In this document: one piece after another, positions 43,842 through 53,714 of the stretch
How the letters are laid out: each line of letters opens with the position of its first letter
How positions within the stretch are numbered: position 1 is the first letter of the stretch
Assembly: GCA_012719545.1 (NCBI GenBank)
Contig: JAAYAD010000012.1
Span: 1 to 64,000, forward strand
Direction: 5' to 3'
DNA length: 64,000 nucleotides
Source of the DNA: Clostridiaceae bacterium
Lineage (GTDB): Bacteria; Bacillota; Clostridia; DSM-8532
The notes under the pieces: model-generated
What the model was told of the DNA's origin: nothing
Seen by the model: the letters and a program-made list of their open reading frames with translations, nothing else
The model's database searches: none
Translations under genes and position numbers: made by a program

Positions 43842-44999
43842 TTAGGATTTATCAAGTTTTATTTCTTCTTTAGGCGGCTTTGGCCCAAAATACTGATAAA
43901 GGTAGCATAAAAGCCCGCCATTGAACAATTTTCTGTTTTTATCTGCTTTCCGGCCAAAATGTTTTTCAAATTCCGGGTCAGCATTTATGATGTAATATGA
44001 CCAGGTGGAAAGTTTTGAAAATACCTTTCCCATATCTTGATAAAGCCTTGCATTTTCTCTTTTTTCCCCTATTCTTTGACCATAGGGCGGATTTGTCACA
44101 ATAAAACCATATTTGGCTTTGGATGATAAATCTCTTACATCCCTTGTCTGCAGGTGCAGGCAATTTGCAACTCCTGCTTGCTTTGCATGATAATTGGCCA
44201 TACTGATAGCCTCAGGGTTAATGTCGTAACCATGTATATATATGTCATTTACAGGCTTTATAAGGTCCCTTGCCTCATTTAATGCCCTGTACCATACTTC
44301 CTTGGGTATATTGGGCCATTCCATGCAGTCAAAATCCCTGTCAAGCCCCGGCGCCTTATTCATTGCCATAAGAGCAGCCTCAATGGGTATGGTGCCTGAG
44401 CCGCAGAATGGGTCAATCAGATGCCTTCCAGGTGTCCACCTGCTTATCATAAGTATGGCGCTTGCCAATGTCTCTTTTATCGGTGCGGCATACCCAAGGC
44501 TTCTGTATCCCCGTTTGTGAAGACCTGAGCCTGAGCTGTCAATGGAAATGGTGACATGATCCTTTAAGATATTAAAATCTATACGGTATTTAGGACCTGT
44601 TTCAGGAAAGACTTCAAGCTTGTATACCTTTTTAAGTCTTTCAACAATAGCCTTCTTTATTATGGACTGACAATCAGAAACACTCATCAGGGTGGATTTG
44701 ACACATCCACCCGTTACCGGAAATTCCGCATCCTTAGGAAGCCAATCCTCCCAGGGAAGGGCTTTGGTTCCCTCAAAAAGCTCGTCAAATGTAACGGCAT
44801 CAAATTCGCCTATCAGTACAAAAACTCTTTCTGCGCATCTTAGCCAAAGGTTTGCACGGCAAAGGGCCTCAAAATCGCCGTTAAAGTAGACCCGTCCATT
44901 ATCGGTATGTGTATCTTCGTATCCTAAATGTTTTATTTCTCTTGCAACCACGGATTCTACCCCGAAAGTAGCCGTGGCAAATATTCTTAAGTCCTTCAT
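43842..44999 (-). CDS. THUMP-domain RNA methyltransferase (RlmL/YpsC type)
   Basis: 385 residues from ATG 44999, preceded by CGAGGTG. The N-terminal ~65 residues are a ferredoxin-like domain, then a THUMP RNA-binding domain (~70-160), then a Rossmann methyltransferase with DPFCGSGTIPIEAA and the base-binding NPPYGQR motif. Homologues methylate N2 of a guanosine in 23S rRNA. Only the RlmL half of the E. coli RlmKL fusion is present, as is normal in Firmicutes. Confidence 0.9.
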   Translation of the reverse strand: MKDLRIFATATFGVESVVAREIKHLGYEDTHTDNGRVYFNGDFEALCRANLWLRCAERVFVLIGEFDAVTFDELFEGTKALPWEDWLPKDAEFPVTGGCVKSTLMSVSDCQSIIKKAIVERLKKVYKLEVFPETGPKYRIDFNILKDHVTISIDSSGSGLHKRGYRSLGYAAPIKETLASAILMISRWTPGRHLIDPFCGSGTIPIEAALMAMNKAPGLDRDFDCMEWPNIPKEVWYRALNEARDLIKPVNDIYIHGYDINPEAISMANYHAKQAGVANCLHLQTRDVRDLSSKAKYGFIVTNPPYGQRIGEKRENARLYQDMGKVFSKLSTWSYYIINADPEFEKHFGRKADKNRKLFNGGLLCYLYQYFGPKPPKEEIKLDKS

Positions 45000-45044
45000 A
45001 CTGCACCTCGGTGTCAATTCATAAGTCCGTCATCTTAAGTATTC

Positions 45045-46703
45045 TTAGTGTTCAAATACAGATCCGCCGATAAACTCTCTTAATATTGAATTGAAGGGAA
45101 CCATATCACTGGGCGCTGTAAGGAAATAGCCTAAAAATTCTATAAGCCTTCGGGCTTCCGCATACTGGGGCATATCCTGGGTTATTTCCTTTAACAGTGG
45201 CATTGCCAGAGGCTTTATCATGGCAAGTTCGTAAATGAGAGAGGAGTTAAACATTACGTCAGCTTCCTCCTGGAAGGGGAAGATATTGCGCTCCTCGCCC
45301 TTTCTTACACTTGGCCACATATCAATGGTTCTGGGTGCCGAGGTTCCGCGGTACTGATGATCCCTTACAATTCTTCTTAAGAGTCTTAGATCCGTAGTAG
45401 GTATGCGGTTATGCATATCAATGCGCATTGAGGTAATTGCGCTTATATATATCTTGAATTTGTTTTCTGCCTTAACCTCTGAGGTAAGCCGCGGATTCAG
45501 TGCATGAATGCCTTCTATGAGAAGTACATGGCCCTCTTTCAGCCTTATTTTCTTTCCGCTCCTCTCCCTCATTCCTGTTATGAAGTTAAATTTGGGAAGC
45601 TCCACTTCACCGCCTTCAATAAGGGTATTCAAGTCCTTGTTAAAGAGCTCCAGATCAACAGTTTCCAAAGCTTCATAATCGGGCTTTCCTTCCTCGTCCA
45701 GTGGGGTTCTTGTTTTATCAACAAAATAATCATCAACAGATATTGTCATTGGAATAAGCCCGTTAACCCGAAGCTGGACAGAAAGCCTTTGGGCAAAGGT
45801 GGTTTTGCCAGAGGAAGAAGGTCCGGCAATTAATATAACCTTTTTTTCAGGCTGGCTGTTTTTTATCATATCGGCAATGCTGGCAATCTTTTTCTCGTGA
45901 AGAGCTTCGGCAACAAGCACAAGCTCACCTATCCTGCCTGATTTCACCACATCATTGAGTTTGCCCACGTCCTCTACACCGAGTATATTAAGCCAGTCGC
46001 TGTACTCGCTGAATATACCAAAAAGCTTTTCCGGAACAGGCACGTCTGCCAGTACATTTGGATTTTCCTTTTTGGGCGACATCAGGACAATACCTCCGTT
46101 GTGAGCTTCAAGTCTGAACAATGTGAGATATCCTGAACTGGGTACCATATAGCCATAGAAATAATCCATATAATCATCCAATTTATACAGGGTAACATAG
46201 TCCTTTTCCCTATGTTCTATGGCACGGATTCTGTCCTCTCTTCCCTGTTTCAGGAATATATCCTTTGCTTCTTCCATGGGAACAATTACTTTTATGAATT
46301 TCTTATCTTCTTTAACCAGTTCCCTCATTCTTTTATCAATTTTTTCAATCTCAGAATCGGTTACCTTATAATCCAGAACCTCAAAAAACAGGCCCCGGCT
46401 TACCGAATGCCGTATCTGAACCTCTTTATCCGGGTACAGGTCATTTATGGCCTTAAATAAGATGAACATTAAGCTTCTTTGGTAAATTCTGATTCCATCT
46501 TCGCTTGTCATATCCACAAAGCTTACGGAGCATTCGTTGGTTATAGGGAAGGTTAACTCCTTCAATTCATTGTTTACAAGTGCGCCCACAATTAAAGAAT
46601 CCTTTTTTCCCCTTTTCCCCTTTACAAGTTCTTCTATGGTGGTTCCCTGCTGTACTTTTATATCCTGTCCATTTAAGTTAACTGAAACTATTCTGTCATT
46701 CAT
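45045..46703 (-). CDS. TGS-domain nucleoside (uridine kinase-like) kinase
   Basis: 552 residues. An N-terminal TGS domain (~1-65) and a threonyl-tRNA-synthetase-like second domain (~66-200, with the HSVSRGLFFEVLDY segment) precede a P-loop kinase of the uridine kinase/phosphoribulokinase family (GPSSSGKTTFAQRL at ~296-309, SVDDYFVD). Clostridia commonly carry this fusion, annotated as nucleoside kinase; phosphorylation of uridine or cytidine is the expected activity, and the TGS part may bind a regulatory ligand. It is upstream of, and on the same strand as, the methyltransferase (gap 45 bases). Confidence 0.87.
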   Translation of the reverse strand: MNDRIVSVNLNGQDIKVQQGTTIEELVKGKRGKKDSLIVGALVNNELKELTFPITNECSVSFVDMTSEDGIRIYQRSLMFILFKAINDLYPDKEVQIRHSVSRGLFFEVLDYKVTDSEIEKIDKRMRELVKEDKKFIKVIVPMEEAKDIFLKQGREDRIRAIEHREKDYVTLYKLDDYMDYFYGYMVPSSGYLTLFRLEAHNGGIVLMSPKKENPNVLADVPVPEKLFGIFSEYSDWLNILGVEDVGKLNDVVKSGRIGELVLVAEALHEKKIASIADMIKNSQPEKKVILIAGPSSSGKTTFAQRLSVQLRVNGLIPMTISVDDYFVDKTRTPLDEEGKPDYEALETVDLELFNKDLNTLIEGGEVELPKFNFITGMRERSGKKIRLKEGHVLLIEGIHALNPRLTSEVKAENKFKIYISAITSMRIDMHNRIPTTDLRLLRRIVRDHQYRGTSAPRTIDMWPSVRKGEERNIFPFQEEADVMFNSSLIYELAMIKPLAMPLLKEITQDMPQYAEARRLIEFLGYFLTAPSDMVPFNSILREFIGGSVFEH

Positions 46704-46940
46704 AGTTCTTCTTAGCTCCTTACCTTTGTTTTATCTATATTATCCTATAAAACCCACCTATTTGCCAACGTTTGGGATCCATTTTTTGCATCAGCATGTC
46801 TTGTTGGTCTTTTATACATGTGCAAATTCTCATATACACATAAATTTATAGGTATAATATTATGAAAGAACTTGTATTTGTGTTCATTATTTTATTCTGT
46901 CCCTCCAAATTAAAATCTATTGACTTTCAGGCACAAAAAA

Positions 46941-46963
46941 AGAGGCTGCCAAAAGCAGCCTCT
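46941..46963 (-). terminator. terminator of the GH35/GH94-like operon
   Basis: AGAGGCTGC and GCAGCCTCT form a 9-bp stem with a 5-base loop. On the minus strand it is followed directly by TTTTTTTGTG, a textbook intrinsic terminator 17 bases after the GH35 stop. Confidence 0.92.
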
Positions 46964-46980
46964 CTCTAATTAACTCAGAA

Positions 46981-49779
46981 TTATAAAATCTGTCCTTTAA
47001 CTTCCTTAGAAACATAAATTTGCGCTATTTCGGGGTCAATCATATAGCCTCTTCTGAATCCACTCTGAAGCTCGTCATAGAAGGCTGGGCACTCAAGAAT
47101 TATGGAAATAACATTGTCTTCTCCCGGCTTTAAGTAGGATTCAGGAATGTAAAACTCCTTCTGGGGTCCAAGTATATCATAGCGAGCGACGGGTTTTCCG
47201 TTGACATACACTGTAAGTCGCTGATCAGCCTCCTGGATTTTTAAATGAATTGGAGCGCTGATTTTATCCCCAATATCATATCTGAAGCGTCTTCTGAACC
47301 ATACAATGTGTCCCATTTCAGGAGCTGCCACAATTTTTCTGGCGGCAGGTACTGAATGCCATGCCGAATCATCATACTCCCATGTGTGATAACCCTGGTT
47401 GATACCCTTAAGCCCCTGTTTTACATAGAAGGTGCCAATTGTAAGCTTCATCTTCCCGTTGTCCTTATATGTGCCGTAAAGCTCAAAGGGATTCATAATA
47501 CCGCTGAATTTAACAATATCGCCCTCATGGGGATGGGATTTGTTGTGGAATTCATTGGCGTAAAGAATGGCCATTGTATTTGTTCCCTTTTTAAGAGCAG
47601 CTGTTATATCCTTCTGTTTTATCTTTCTGTTATGGCTCTTATAGATGAGCTTACCATTGATGTAAATAAACATTCTGTCGGTATCATTGTGCTTGTAGTC
47701 CATGAATATCATACCGGGCTCTTTTTCAAGCTCGAACGTTGTTCTGTACCAATAATAGCCATGTTCAATAAATCCGGCCTCTTCAAGGGAAATGGGCCTT
47801 TCAAGCTTAGTCCAACCGGAATGGTCGAAGCTTTCAGAAACTTCTTCAGAATCCGATGAATACTTCCAGTCAGACACCCACTTAAAGTACGGCCTGTCTT
47901 TGACCGTTCCTTCTTTAAACTCTGCTTCATAGAGTCCGGTGCTGCTACATGAAAATTCCACAACTTTATCGTCCACAACAAGACGGGAGGGTTTAAAAGC
48001 ATTTGTCATCGGGAATACCCTGAACTTATTGTTGCTGTCTTCTTTAATCTGCATATTAAGATGGATTTCCCCATTCTTTTCTTCAATACCTTCAATATAG
48101 TAGGAAGAATGAATCAAAAGACCCGAATTCAGTTCTTCAACCCTTCCTATAAGATGGTTTTCTATAATGAATAAATACACGTCCTTAACCTTAACTATTG
48201 CAACATCGGAGTGCTCATATTTAATAAGGCTTCCCCATTCATGGCCATATACCTCAACCTGGCCCTTTATGACTTTTATATCCTTAAAATCTGCATTGAT
48301 AGTAACTTCTCCTGCTATTTCCTTTTTGCCCGCAAGGACAAAGGCAGTACCTCTCTCATACTTATGGGACAATAAAACTTCCGATGTGGAATAACCCAGA
48401 ACAAGATCTGTGCCAGTTATTTTGAAGTTTATGGGCAGCATCCTCGTTTCATTGGAGAGAACCTTTGTTTTAAATACAAGCTCTTTTCCGGCAATGGCAC
48501 TGGATACGCTTATAGTAAGGTCTTTATCATCATCTTCAAGGTTTCTGATAAAGAAGAACCTGCCTTCTTCATTGCCCTGCTCATAAACATCAAAATTCTC
48601 ATCCGATTTATCCAGGGTATGGTCAAGGAATGCGCCGTTGGTGCCTATAACGGCAATATCCTCTCCTCCTGAAGTTAGGCGTACATAGGATTTGTCATCG
48701 CCGTTGAGAATTATATGTGAAAACTCCTTTGCAAATCTTATGAAGCCCTTAATCCAGTAATACTTATCCTTATGGAGTTCTCCCCATTCTCTTATGGGAG
48801 CGCCGCCAAAATCATAGCTGGTTATATTTCCGAGGCCTCCTAAGAAAACTATGTCCCCTCTTGCTCCCATAAAGGGGAAGGTAGTTCCTCCCACCATCAT
48901 GTAGTAATTCAGTATGGAAGCTCCGTGAATAAGTACGCTCTTGGAAACCCCTTCAACCACCTTTAAATCAGGCTCATATATGGGCACGCCAATCTGGGCA
49001 AACCATCCTGCCTGAAGTTCAAGTATCATTACGGGGCAAGTGGACTGGCTTCTTCTGGATTCAATGATTTTGCCTTCAAAGAGGTCATATTCATTCATCC
49101 ACAGTCCCGGGATATTGGGATAATATGTACGGGTATCTATGATATCCCTTCCCCTTAAAAAGGCAGCTTCATTGGCGAATTTGGGAATATCGATTCCCAG
49201 CTCTTCCATGGCTTCTTTAAGGAAGAGGAAATAGTTTATGGCATCTTCTTTTGTAATGGTTTCTTCGCCATATTCAATGAGATGGTCATATTCATTTTCA
49301 ATTTGAATAGCAATAATCCGGCCCCCGTTGGTAATAAGGTGGGGTTTTATTATCTCATTGACCATACTGTACCAGCGTTTGCAAAGCTTTAAGTAGCCTT
49401 CATCCAGCATTCTTAACCGAATTTCCTTTTTGGCAATCTTGCCTATAAGCCAGTCGGGATGTCCTCCGAAATCAAGCTCTGCACATACATAGGGGCCTGG
49501 CTTTATAAGGACATATAATTCATACTTTTCACAAAGGGAAAGAAATCTGTCAAGGTCATAATCTCCTGACCATCTGACCTCTCCTTCACGTGGCTCATGC
49601 ATGCTCCAGGGAACATAGACCGAAATGAGATTTGCCCCAAGGCTTTTCATTTTCTTAAGCCTATCTTCCCAAAGGGCTGAAGGTACTCTGAAATAATGAA
49701 ATTCTCCGCCTATTAAGAATTCTCTCTTACCGTTGATTATGAAACCATTTCTGTCATAGGAGATAATTTTACTGCTCAT
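46981..49779 (-). CDS. GH35-family glycosidase or glycosyltransferase (beta-galactosidase-like)
   Basis: 932 residues without a signal peptide, so cytoplasmic. The TIM-barrel opens with GEFHYFRVP and carries the GH35 acid/base Glu163 in IQIENEY and nucleophile Glu254 in ILELQAGWF. C-terminal beta domains (jelly-roll, ~600-920) have WYRTTFELEK and VWFRRRFRYD. Classical GH35 enzymes release beta-galactose, but GH35 also contains a beta-1,2-oligoglucan-active transglycosylase. Here it pairs, 29 bases apart, with a ~1100-residue GH94-like protein, so a beta-1,2-glucan or other intracellular oligosaccharide is a reasonable alternative substrate. Specificity cannot be read from the sequence. Confidence 0.87.
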   Translation of the reverse strand: MSSKIISYDRNGFIINGKREFLIGGEFHYFRVPSALWEDRLKKMKSLGANLISVYVPWSMHEPREGEVRWSGDYDLDRFLSLCEKYELYVLIKPGPYVCAELDFGGHPDWLIGKIAKKEIRLRMLDEGYLKLCKRWYSMVNEIIKPHLITNGGRIIAIQIENEYDHLIEYGEETITKEDAINYFLFLKEAMEELGIDIPKFANEAAFLRGRDIIDTRTYYPNIPGLWMNEYDLFEGKIIESRRSQSTCPVMILELQAGWFAQIGVPIYEPDLKVVEGVSKSVLIHGASILNYYMMVGGTTFPFMGARGDIVFLGGLGNITSYDFGGAPIREWGELHKDKYYWIKGFIRFAKEFSHIILNGDDKSYVRLTSGGEDIAVIGTNGAFLDHTLDKSDENFDVYEQGNEEGRFFFIRNLEDDDKDLTISVSSAIAGKELVFKTKVLSNETRMLPINFKITGTDLVLGYSTSEVLLSHKYERGTAFVLAGKKEIAGEVTINADFKDIKVIKGQVEVYGHEWGSLIKYEHSDVAIVKVKDVYLFIIENHLIGRVEELNSGLLIHSSYYIEGIEEKNGEIHLNMQIKEDSNNKFRVFPMTNAFKPSRLVVDDKVVEFSCSSTGLYEAEFKEGTVKDRPYFKWVSDWKYSSDSEEVSESFDHSGWTKLERPISLEEAGFIEHGYYWYRTTFELEKEPGMIFMDYKHNDTDRMFIYINGKLIYKSHNRKIKQKDITAALKKGTNTMAILYANEFHNKSHPHEGDIVKFSGIMNPFELYGTYKDNGKMKLTIGTFYVKQGLKGINQGYHTWEYDDSAWHSVPAARKIVAAPEMGHIVWFRRRFRYDIGDKISAPIHLKIQEADQRLTVYVNGKPVARYDILGPQKEFYIPESYLKPGEDNVISIILECPAFYDELQSGFRRGYMIDPEIAQIYVSKEVKGQIL

Positions 49780-49808
49780 GATCCCATTACTCCTTTGCGT
49801 CCATTGTC

Positions 49809-52800
49809 TCAGGCAAGGTGGATATCAAGTCTTTCCACAAGCCCTTCCCTTATCCTCTCTGCGTATGGCATTGGTACTATATTGCCGTTTATTGTTGTCA
49901 CTTTGCCCTTCTCATGGATTTCAATGCGCTGAATTTCTGCCCTTCCTTCTCCATAAGTGTTCTTCCTTTCGGGGTTATGGTAAACAGTTAGGATGCTTCC
50001 CAGGAAGTTAAAGGCAAAGGTATTGGCAGGAAGCTCAATATCATATGTCTTCATGTCACGGTAAATTGTCGTTCCGGATGGCTCTTTGGTAAATAACCAT
50101 TCAGGGATGACGGGTGAAAGCTTTATGCATAATTCCCCGCTTTCATTCAGAATGAAAGGCTCTTTTCCGCAGGTCATAATAAGCCACATATTGAGGAATT
50201 CTGCTGATGCCCCCGTAAGCCTTGAAACAAAGCCCGTGCCATGAATTTTACTGTCGGGATGTACCGTACTTGCAATAAATGAGGAATTCTCAAGAATGCT
50301 TCTTCCGTAAACTTCTGCATCCAGGAACGGAATCAGGGCTTCTTTGATGCACTGGAAAAATTCATCATACAACCCGCTTCTTAAAAGCTCCAAAAAGTAC
50401 TTATATTCCATGTGCAGGAATACTGCCTCATTTTCAAGCCATCCTCTTGGGAAGATGTTTTGCCGGCCAATTTCCTTAGTCTCATCCATGATATTGTCAT
50501 TTACCTTGTACATTTTAAGCTTTTCATCATAAAGGCCGGTTTTCTTTATGGCCTCATAAAGGCTGCGGGCCTTATTGATATCCTTTTCCATCCTGAGGAC
50601 GTGAACTGGTCCCTCCAGGAAGTATGGTATGGGTCTTTGCCTGAATTTTAGTGCCTTCACAAAGGTATATCCGTATTTATCCTTTAATTCATTGCCCTTT
50701 TCGTCCTTAAGAAGCTCATACTCGGTTACTTCATTGATAAAATACGTGTAATAGACTCCATCCAGCTTATTTAATGCCTTTTCAAGCCCTTTGTCCACCT
50801 TTTTCACAACATTGTCCAAAAAGCTTAACACTGTATTGATGTCTAGTTCGCCTTCATTACCTGAAATACCGAATAAGGTCTCTTCCCTATAGGCTTCCTT
50901 GGCTGTATAGCTTTTGTCCCAGTACTCAAAGGGCTCAACATCAGAAGATAAAAGCCTGTTAACTTCATTGAAAAACCTCAGTGCCTCTTCAGGAAGCTTA
51001 ACTTTTGCATCAATTCGGTTCTTCACGATGGTGTCCTTAACAAGCAACGCAAGCCTTTTTACAGCAGCGCTTTCATTGATTGATGAGCCAAGAATTCCGG
51101 GAAGGCCATTTAAAGCATCACACCATCCGGGCTTATTGGCCTCCATTTCAATGCCCACACCCTCGGGGTCAAGAGAAGCAATTTTATTAAGAATCAGTAC
51201 AACAATTTTGGAAAGAAGGTTGCAGTTGTACACCTCTCCCTTGCCCTTTTGGGTTCTTACCTTGAAAGGATGTAAAGTACGCTCCTTAATCAGCCTTTCT
51301 TTTTCCTCAACTTTTGTAACTGCATGGAACTGCCTTACGCCGTTTTCGGTAAGCACATATTTCTTGTGCCTTGGAGCCACAACTTCATAGTTGTCATAAT
51401 ATGTGTAGCTGGAATCCTTTATAAGGATGTCCTCTGCTTTATCGGGATAGACAGAAAGATATCTTTCCAGTAAATCAGTGTTGTAAAGCCAGTGGTCTAC
51501 CCAGTATCCTTCCTGGAAATCTGCAAGGTCTTCCTTTACGCTGATGCTAAGGATTTCATCCAGCAGCTCATCATTATTGCCTTTTTTCAGGACCACCTTC
51601 TTATATTCCAGATACTCAAGGAATGCTCCGGGAGTAAAGGCTTTGCTCAAATAGTCCTTGATATCATCTTGGTATTGAGGCTCAACATATTCATCAAGAA
51701 TAGAATTAAGAGCATTTGAATCATCAATTAAGAATCGGGAGCCCTTAAGAACAAGAGGATTAAATCCGTCAAGCTGGATCAGGTTAAAGAATGTCTTGAT
51801 ATTTGCATCCCCTATGGACGGGAAGAAGCAAACATCGTTTCTTCTGTTCTGGTTTACATCTCTGAAATTTGAATTGCCCTGTGAATAGTATGTAGAGTCA
51901 ACCTGGAAGAAGTTATACTCTCTTTCAAGGTCGCCATGCTTTCTGGAGTAAACATAGAAGGTATGTTTATTTTTTCCTACCTTAACCGGATATCCGCCTC
52001 TTAAGAAATTGTCCAGGAAACTCTGACCGGCATACAGGTCAAATTCTTTTGAGCCGCTCCGGGTAAATACGGGATTTTTAAGGCTTTCAATCAAGAGCTT
52101 ATTTTCTTCAATTTTTGAAAGGATGTATGTTTCATTGAGCTTTGCGGCAAAATCCGTCAGCTTTTCGTAACTTCCTGCGCTTCCAACAAAGGTATATGAG
52201 GTATGGGCCTTATTCTTGCCAAGGGTTATCTTGCGGTAGCCGAAACCGCAGGGTGTTGTGCCCACTGTTACCTGTTCATCTGGAACTTTGAAATTATCTT
52301 TAATGAACTCAGCAGGATATGCGAAATCATTTTTGAATCCAAACAGCACCTGGGGCTCAACTATGTATCTGGCATGATTTACGGTATCGTTTTCGAAACT
52401 GACATTAATAAAGAAATTGCCGCCTTCAATAAACAGAGTTTCAGGAGTGTCATAAGGAATTACCGGTATCCTGTAGAAGGGAATGGTTTTGTAATTCTCA
52501 ACACTCATCCACGCCTGGCGAAGATTACTCATTTCTTTAATGTCAATATTGGTAAGATAATATGGTATAACAGCCGGAAGACCGTCGGCAATTTCAATTT
52601 CAAGATCCTTGTCTGTAAGGTTTGTAACTTTTAAGCTTCTTACAAGGCTCGCAAGCTTTTCTCCCGGTAGGGTGCAGAACATTACCTCAGCTTTGATTCC
52701 AAGGGCATGGTTTATTTCTTCCAGCTTAACATCGTAGGAGGTTATGTACATCTTCTGGGTAATGTTTTTGTCCTTATCATGCAAATTGTCTTGGAAAGGT

Positions 52801-53090
52801 TCATGGAACGATACTTTTCCTGTTTCGGGATCTTTTACTTTCAAGAATGTTCTGAAGCCCTGAAGAGCAGTCTGGCGATAGGCCTTGTTAGCCGGCTGGA
52901 ACTCCATTATCGAGTAGTCCTTATTGTTAATACCAAATGTTGCAATGCATTGTCCCCGGTTAACATAGTACAGCCACAAGGGTTTGCCGTTCAGTCCAGC
53001 GATGGCAGGTAAAAAACTTGAGAATGGTTTGGCCTGGTTGTAATCCTCAATGACAAATTGGTTTTGTTCATTCAGATAATATCGACTCAT
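49809..53090 (-). CDS. very large GH94-like glycoside phosphorylase
   Basis: 1093 residues from ATG 53090, after GGAGGTAAGC; no signal peptide. GH94 phosphorylases split beta-glucosides with phosphate. The region KPGWCDALNGLPGILGSS places Asp658 where GH94 enzymes have their general acid (usually a WND-type motif). N-terminal beta-sandwich-like regions (~1-330) precede a helical barrel (~480-1000). The length suits 1,2-beta-oligoglucan phosphorylase (~1100) better than cellobiose phosphorylase (~810). The His/Thr phosphate-binding residues were not located with certainty. Operon partner is the GH35 gene. Reaction and linkage are inference. Confidence 0.72.
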   Translation of the reverse strand: MSRYYLNEQNQFVIEDYNQAKPFSSFLPAIAGLNGKPLWLYYVNRGQCIATFGINNKDYSIMEFQPANKAYRQTALQGFRTFLKVKDPETGKVSFHEPFQDNLHDKDKNITQKMYITSYDVKLEEINHALGIKAEVMFCTLPGEKLASLVRSLKVTNLTDKDLEIEIADGLPAVIPYYLTNIDIKEMSNLRQAWMSVENYKTIPFYRIPVIPYDTPETLFIEGGNFFINVSFENDTVNHARYIVEPQVLFGFKNDFAYPAEFIKDNFKVPDEQVTVGTTPCGFGYRKITLGKNKAHTSYTFVGSAGSYEKLTDFAAKLNETYILSKIEENKLLIESLKNPVFTRSGSKEFDLYAGQSFLDNFLRGGYPVKVGKNKHTFYVYSRKHGDLEREYNFFQVDSTYYSQGNSNFRDVNQNRRNDVCFFPSIGDANIKTFFNLIQLDGFNPLVLKGSRFLIDDSNALNSILDEYVEPQYQDDIKDYLSKAFTPGAFLEYLEYKKVVLKKGNNDELLDEILSISVKEDLADFQEGYWVDHWLYNTDLLERYLSVYPDKAEDILIKDSSYTYYDNYEVVAPRHKKYVLTENGVRQFHAVTKVEEKERLIKERTLHPFKVRTQKGKGEVYNCNLLSKIVVLILNKIASLDPEGVGIEMEANKPGWCDALNGLPGILGSSINESAAVKRLALLVKDTIVKNRIDAKVKLPEEALRFFNEVNRLLSSDVEPFEYWDKSYTAKEAYREETLFGISGNEGELDINTVLSFLDNVVKKVDKGLEKALNKLDGVYYTYFINEVTEYELLKDEKGNELKDKYGYTFVKALKFRQRPIPYFLEGPVHVLRMEKDINKARSLYEAIKKTGLYDEKLKMYKVNDNIMDETKEIGRQNIFPRGWLENEAVFLHMEYKYFLELLRSGLYDEFFQCIKEALIPFLDAEVYGRSILENSSFIASTVHPDSKIHGTGFVSRLTGASAEFLNMWLIMTCGKEPFILNESGELCIKLSPVIPEWLFTKEPSGTTIYRDMKTYDIELPANTFAFNFLGSILTVYHNPERKNTYGEGRAEIQRIEIHEKGKVTTINGNIVPMPYAERIREGLVERLDIHLA

Positions 53091-53714
53091 GCTTACCTCC
53101 AAAAAAGATATTTAGGGGTATGTTTTTATGAGAGAAAAGCCATTAAGTACAAAATATTACACCTTACCGTAAGTAATCATATTCCAGCCGGCCATAGATG
53201 TAAATGTACATATTTGATACATTTATTATCAAAATCAAATATACCTAAGGGAAAAATTAAAAACAACCAAATATCTTTTAATTTGCTCTACGATTTTAAG
53301 TTATTGCATTTAAATAATAAATTTAAATTGCCTTTAATTTTTTATCCCTTTGCTTCCATTATAATCTAAAGCTCATGCCCTATCCATACGGGCAAAAGTA
53401 CTGGATTAAAAGAGGACAAAAAGTTATATAAAAATCTTCTAAGACTAGAGGTAAGCCATTTTCATAGGCCGATATGCGGGCAATTTATTCCCTGTACAAA
53501 TCACTTTTATATAAAAATAGTAAAATTATTGACTAAAAAAGTAAAATTTTTAATGTTTCATCAAGAAAAATTTGGTATATATTATGATTGTACCTCTATC
53601 GCTGCTGGGCAACTTTTATTATTCTTCAAGGCTACGCTTCTTAGGCAACCATGCTTACGGGGCTATCCGGAGTAAATAAAGTTCTGCCAAATGCAGTAAA
53701 AAGGAGGTAAAAGC
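53091..53714 (+). promoter_or_regulatory. leader region of the GH16 gene, with a GC-rich structured stretch
   Basis: The first ~480 bases are AT-rich and hold nothing I can name beyond promoters for the flanking genes. Bases ~53600-53675 are distinctly more GC-rich (GCTGCTGGGCAAC, GGCTACGCTTCTTAGGCAACC, TTACGGGGCTATCCGGAG) and look like a folded RNA. They do not match the cyclic-di-GMP-I or SAM-I cores. The 15-mer TTACGGGGCTATCCG (53655-53669) recurs inverted after the gene. The ribosome binding site AAGGAGG follows. Confidence 0.45.

Noticed and set aside
53600-53680. Cyclic-di-GMP-I or SAM-I riboswitch before the GH16 gene
   Set aside because: GGCAACC and TTACGGG strings recall parts of SAM-I, but the 5' core is missing. 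The GEMM core with its tetraloop and GACGCAAAGC segment is also absent.
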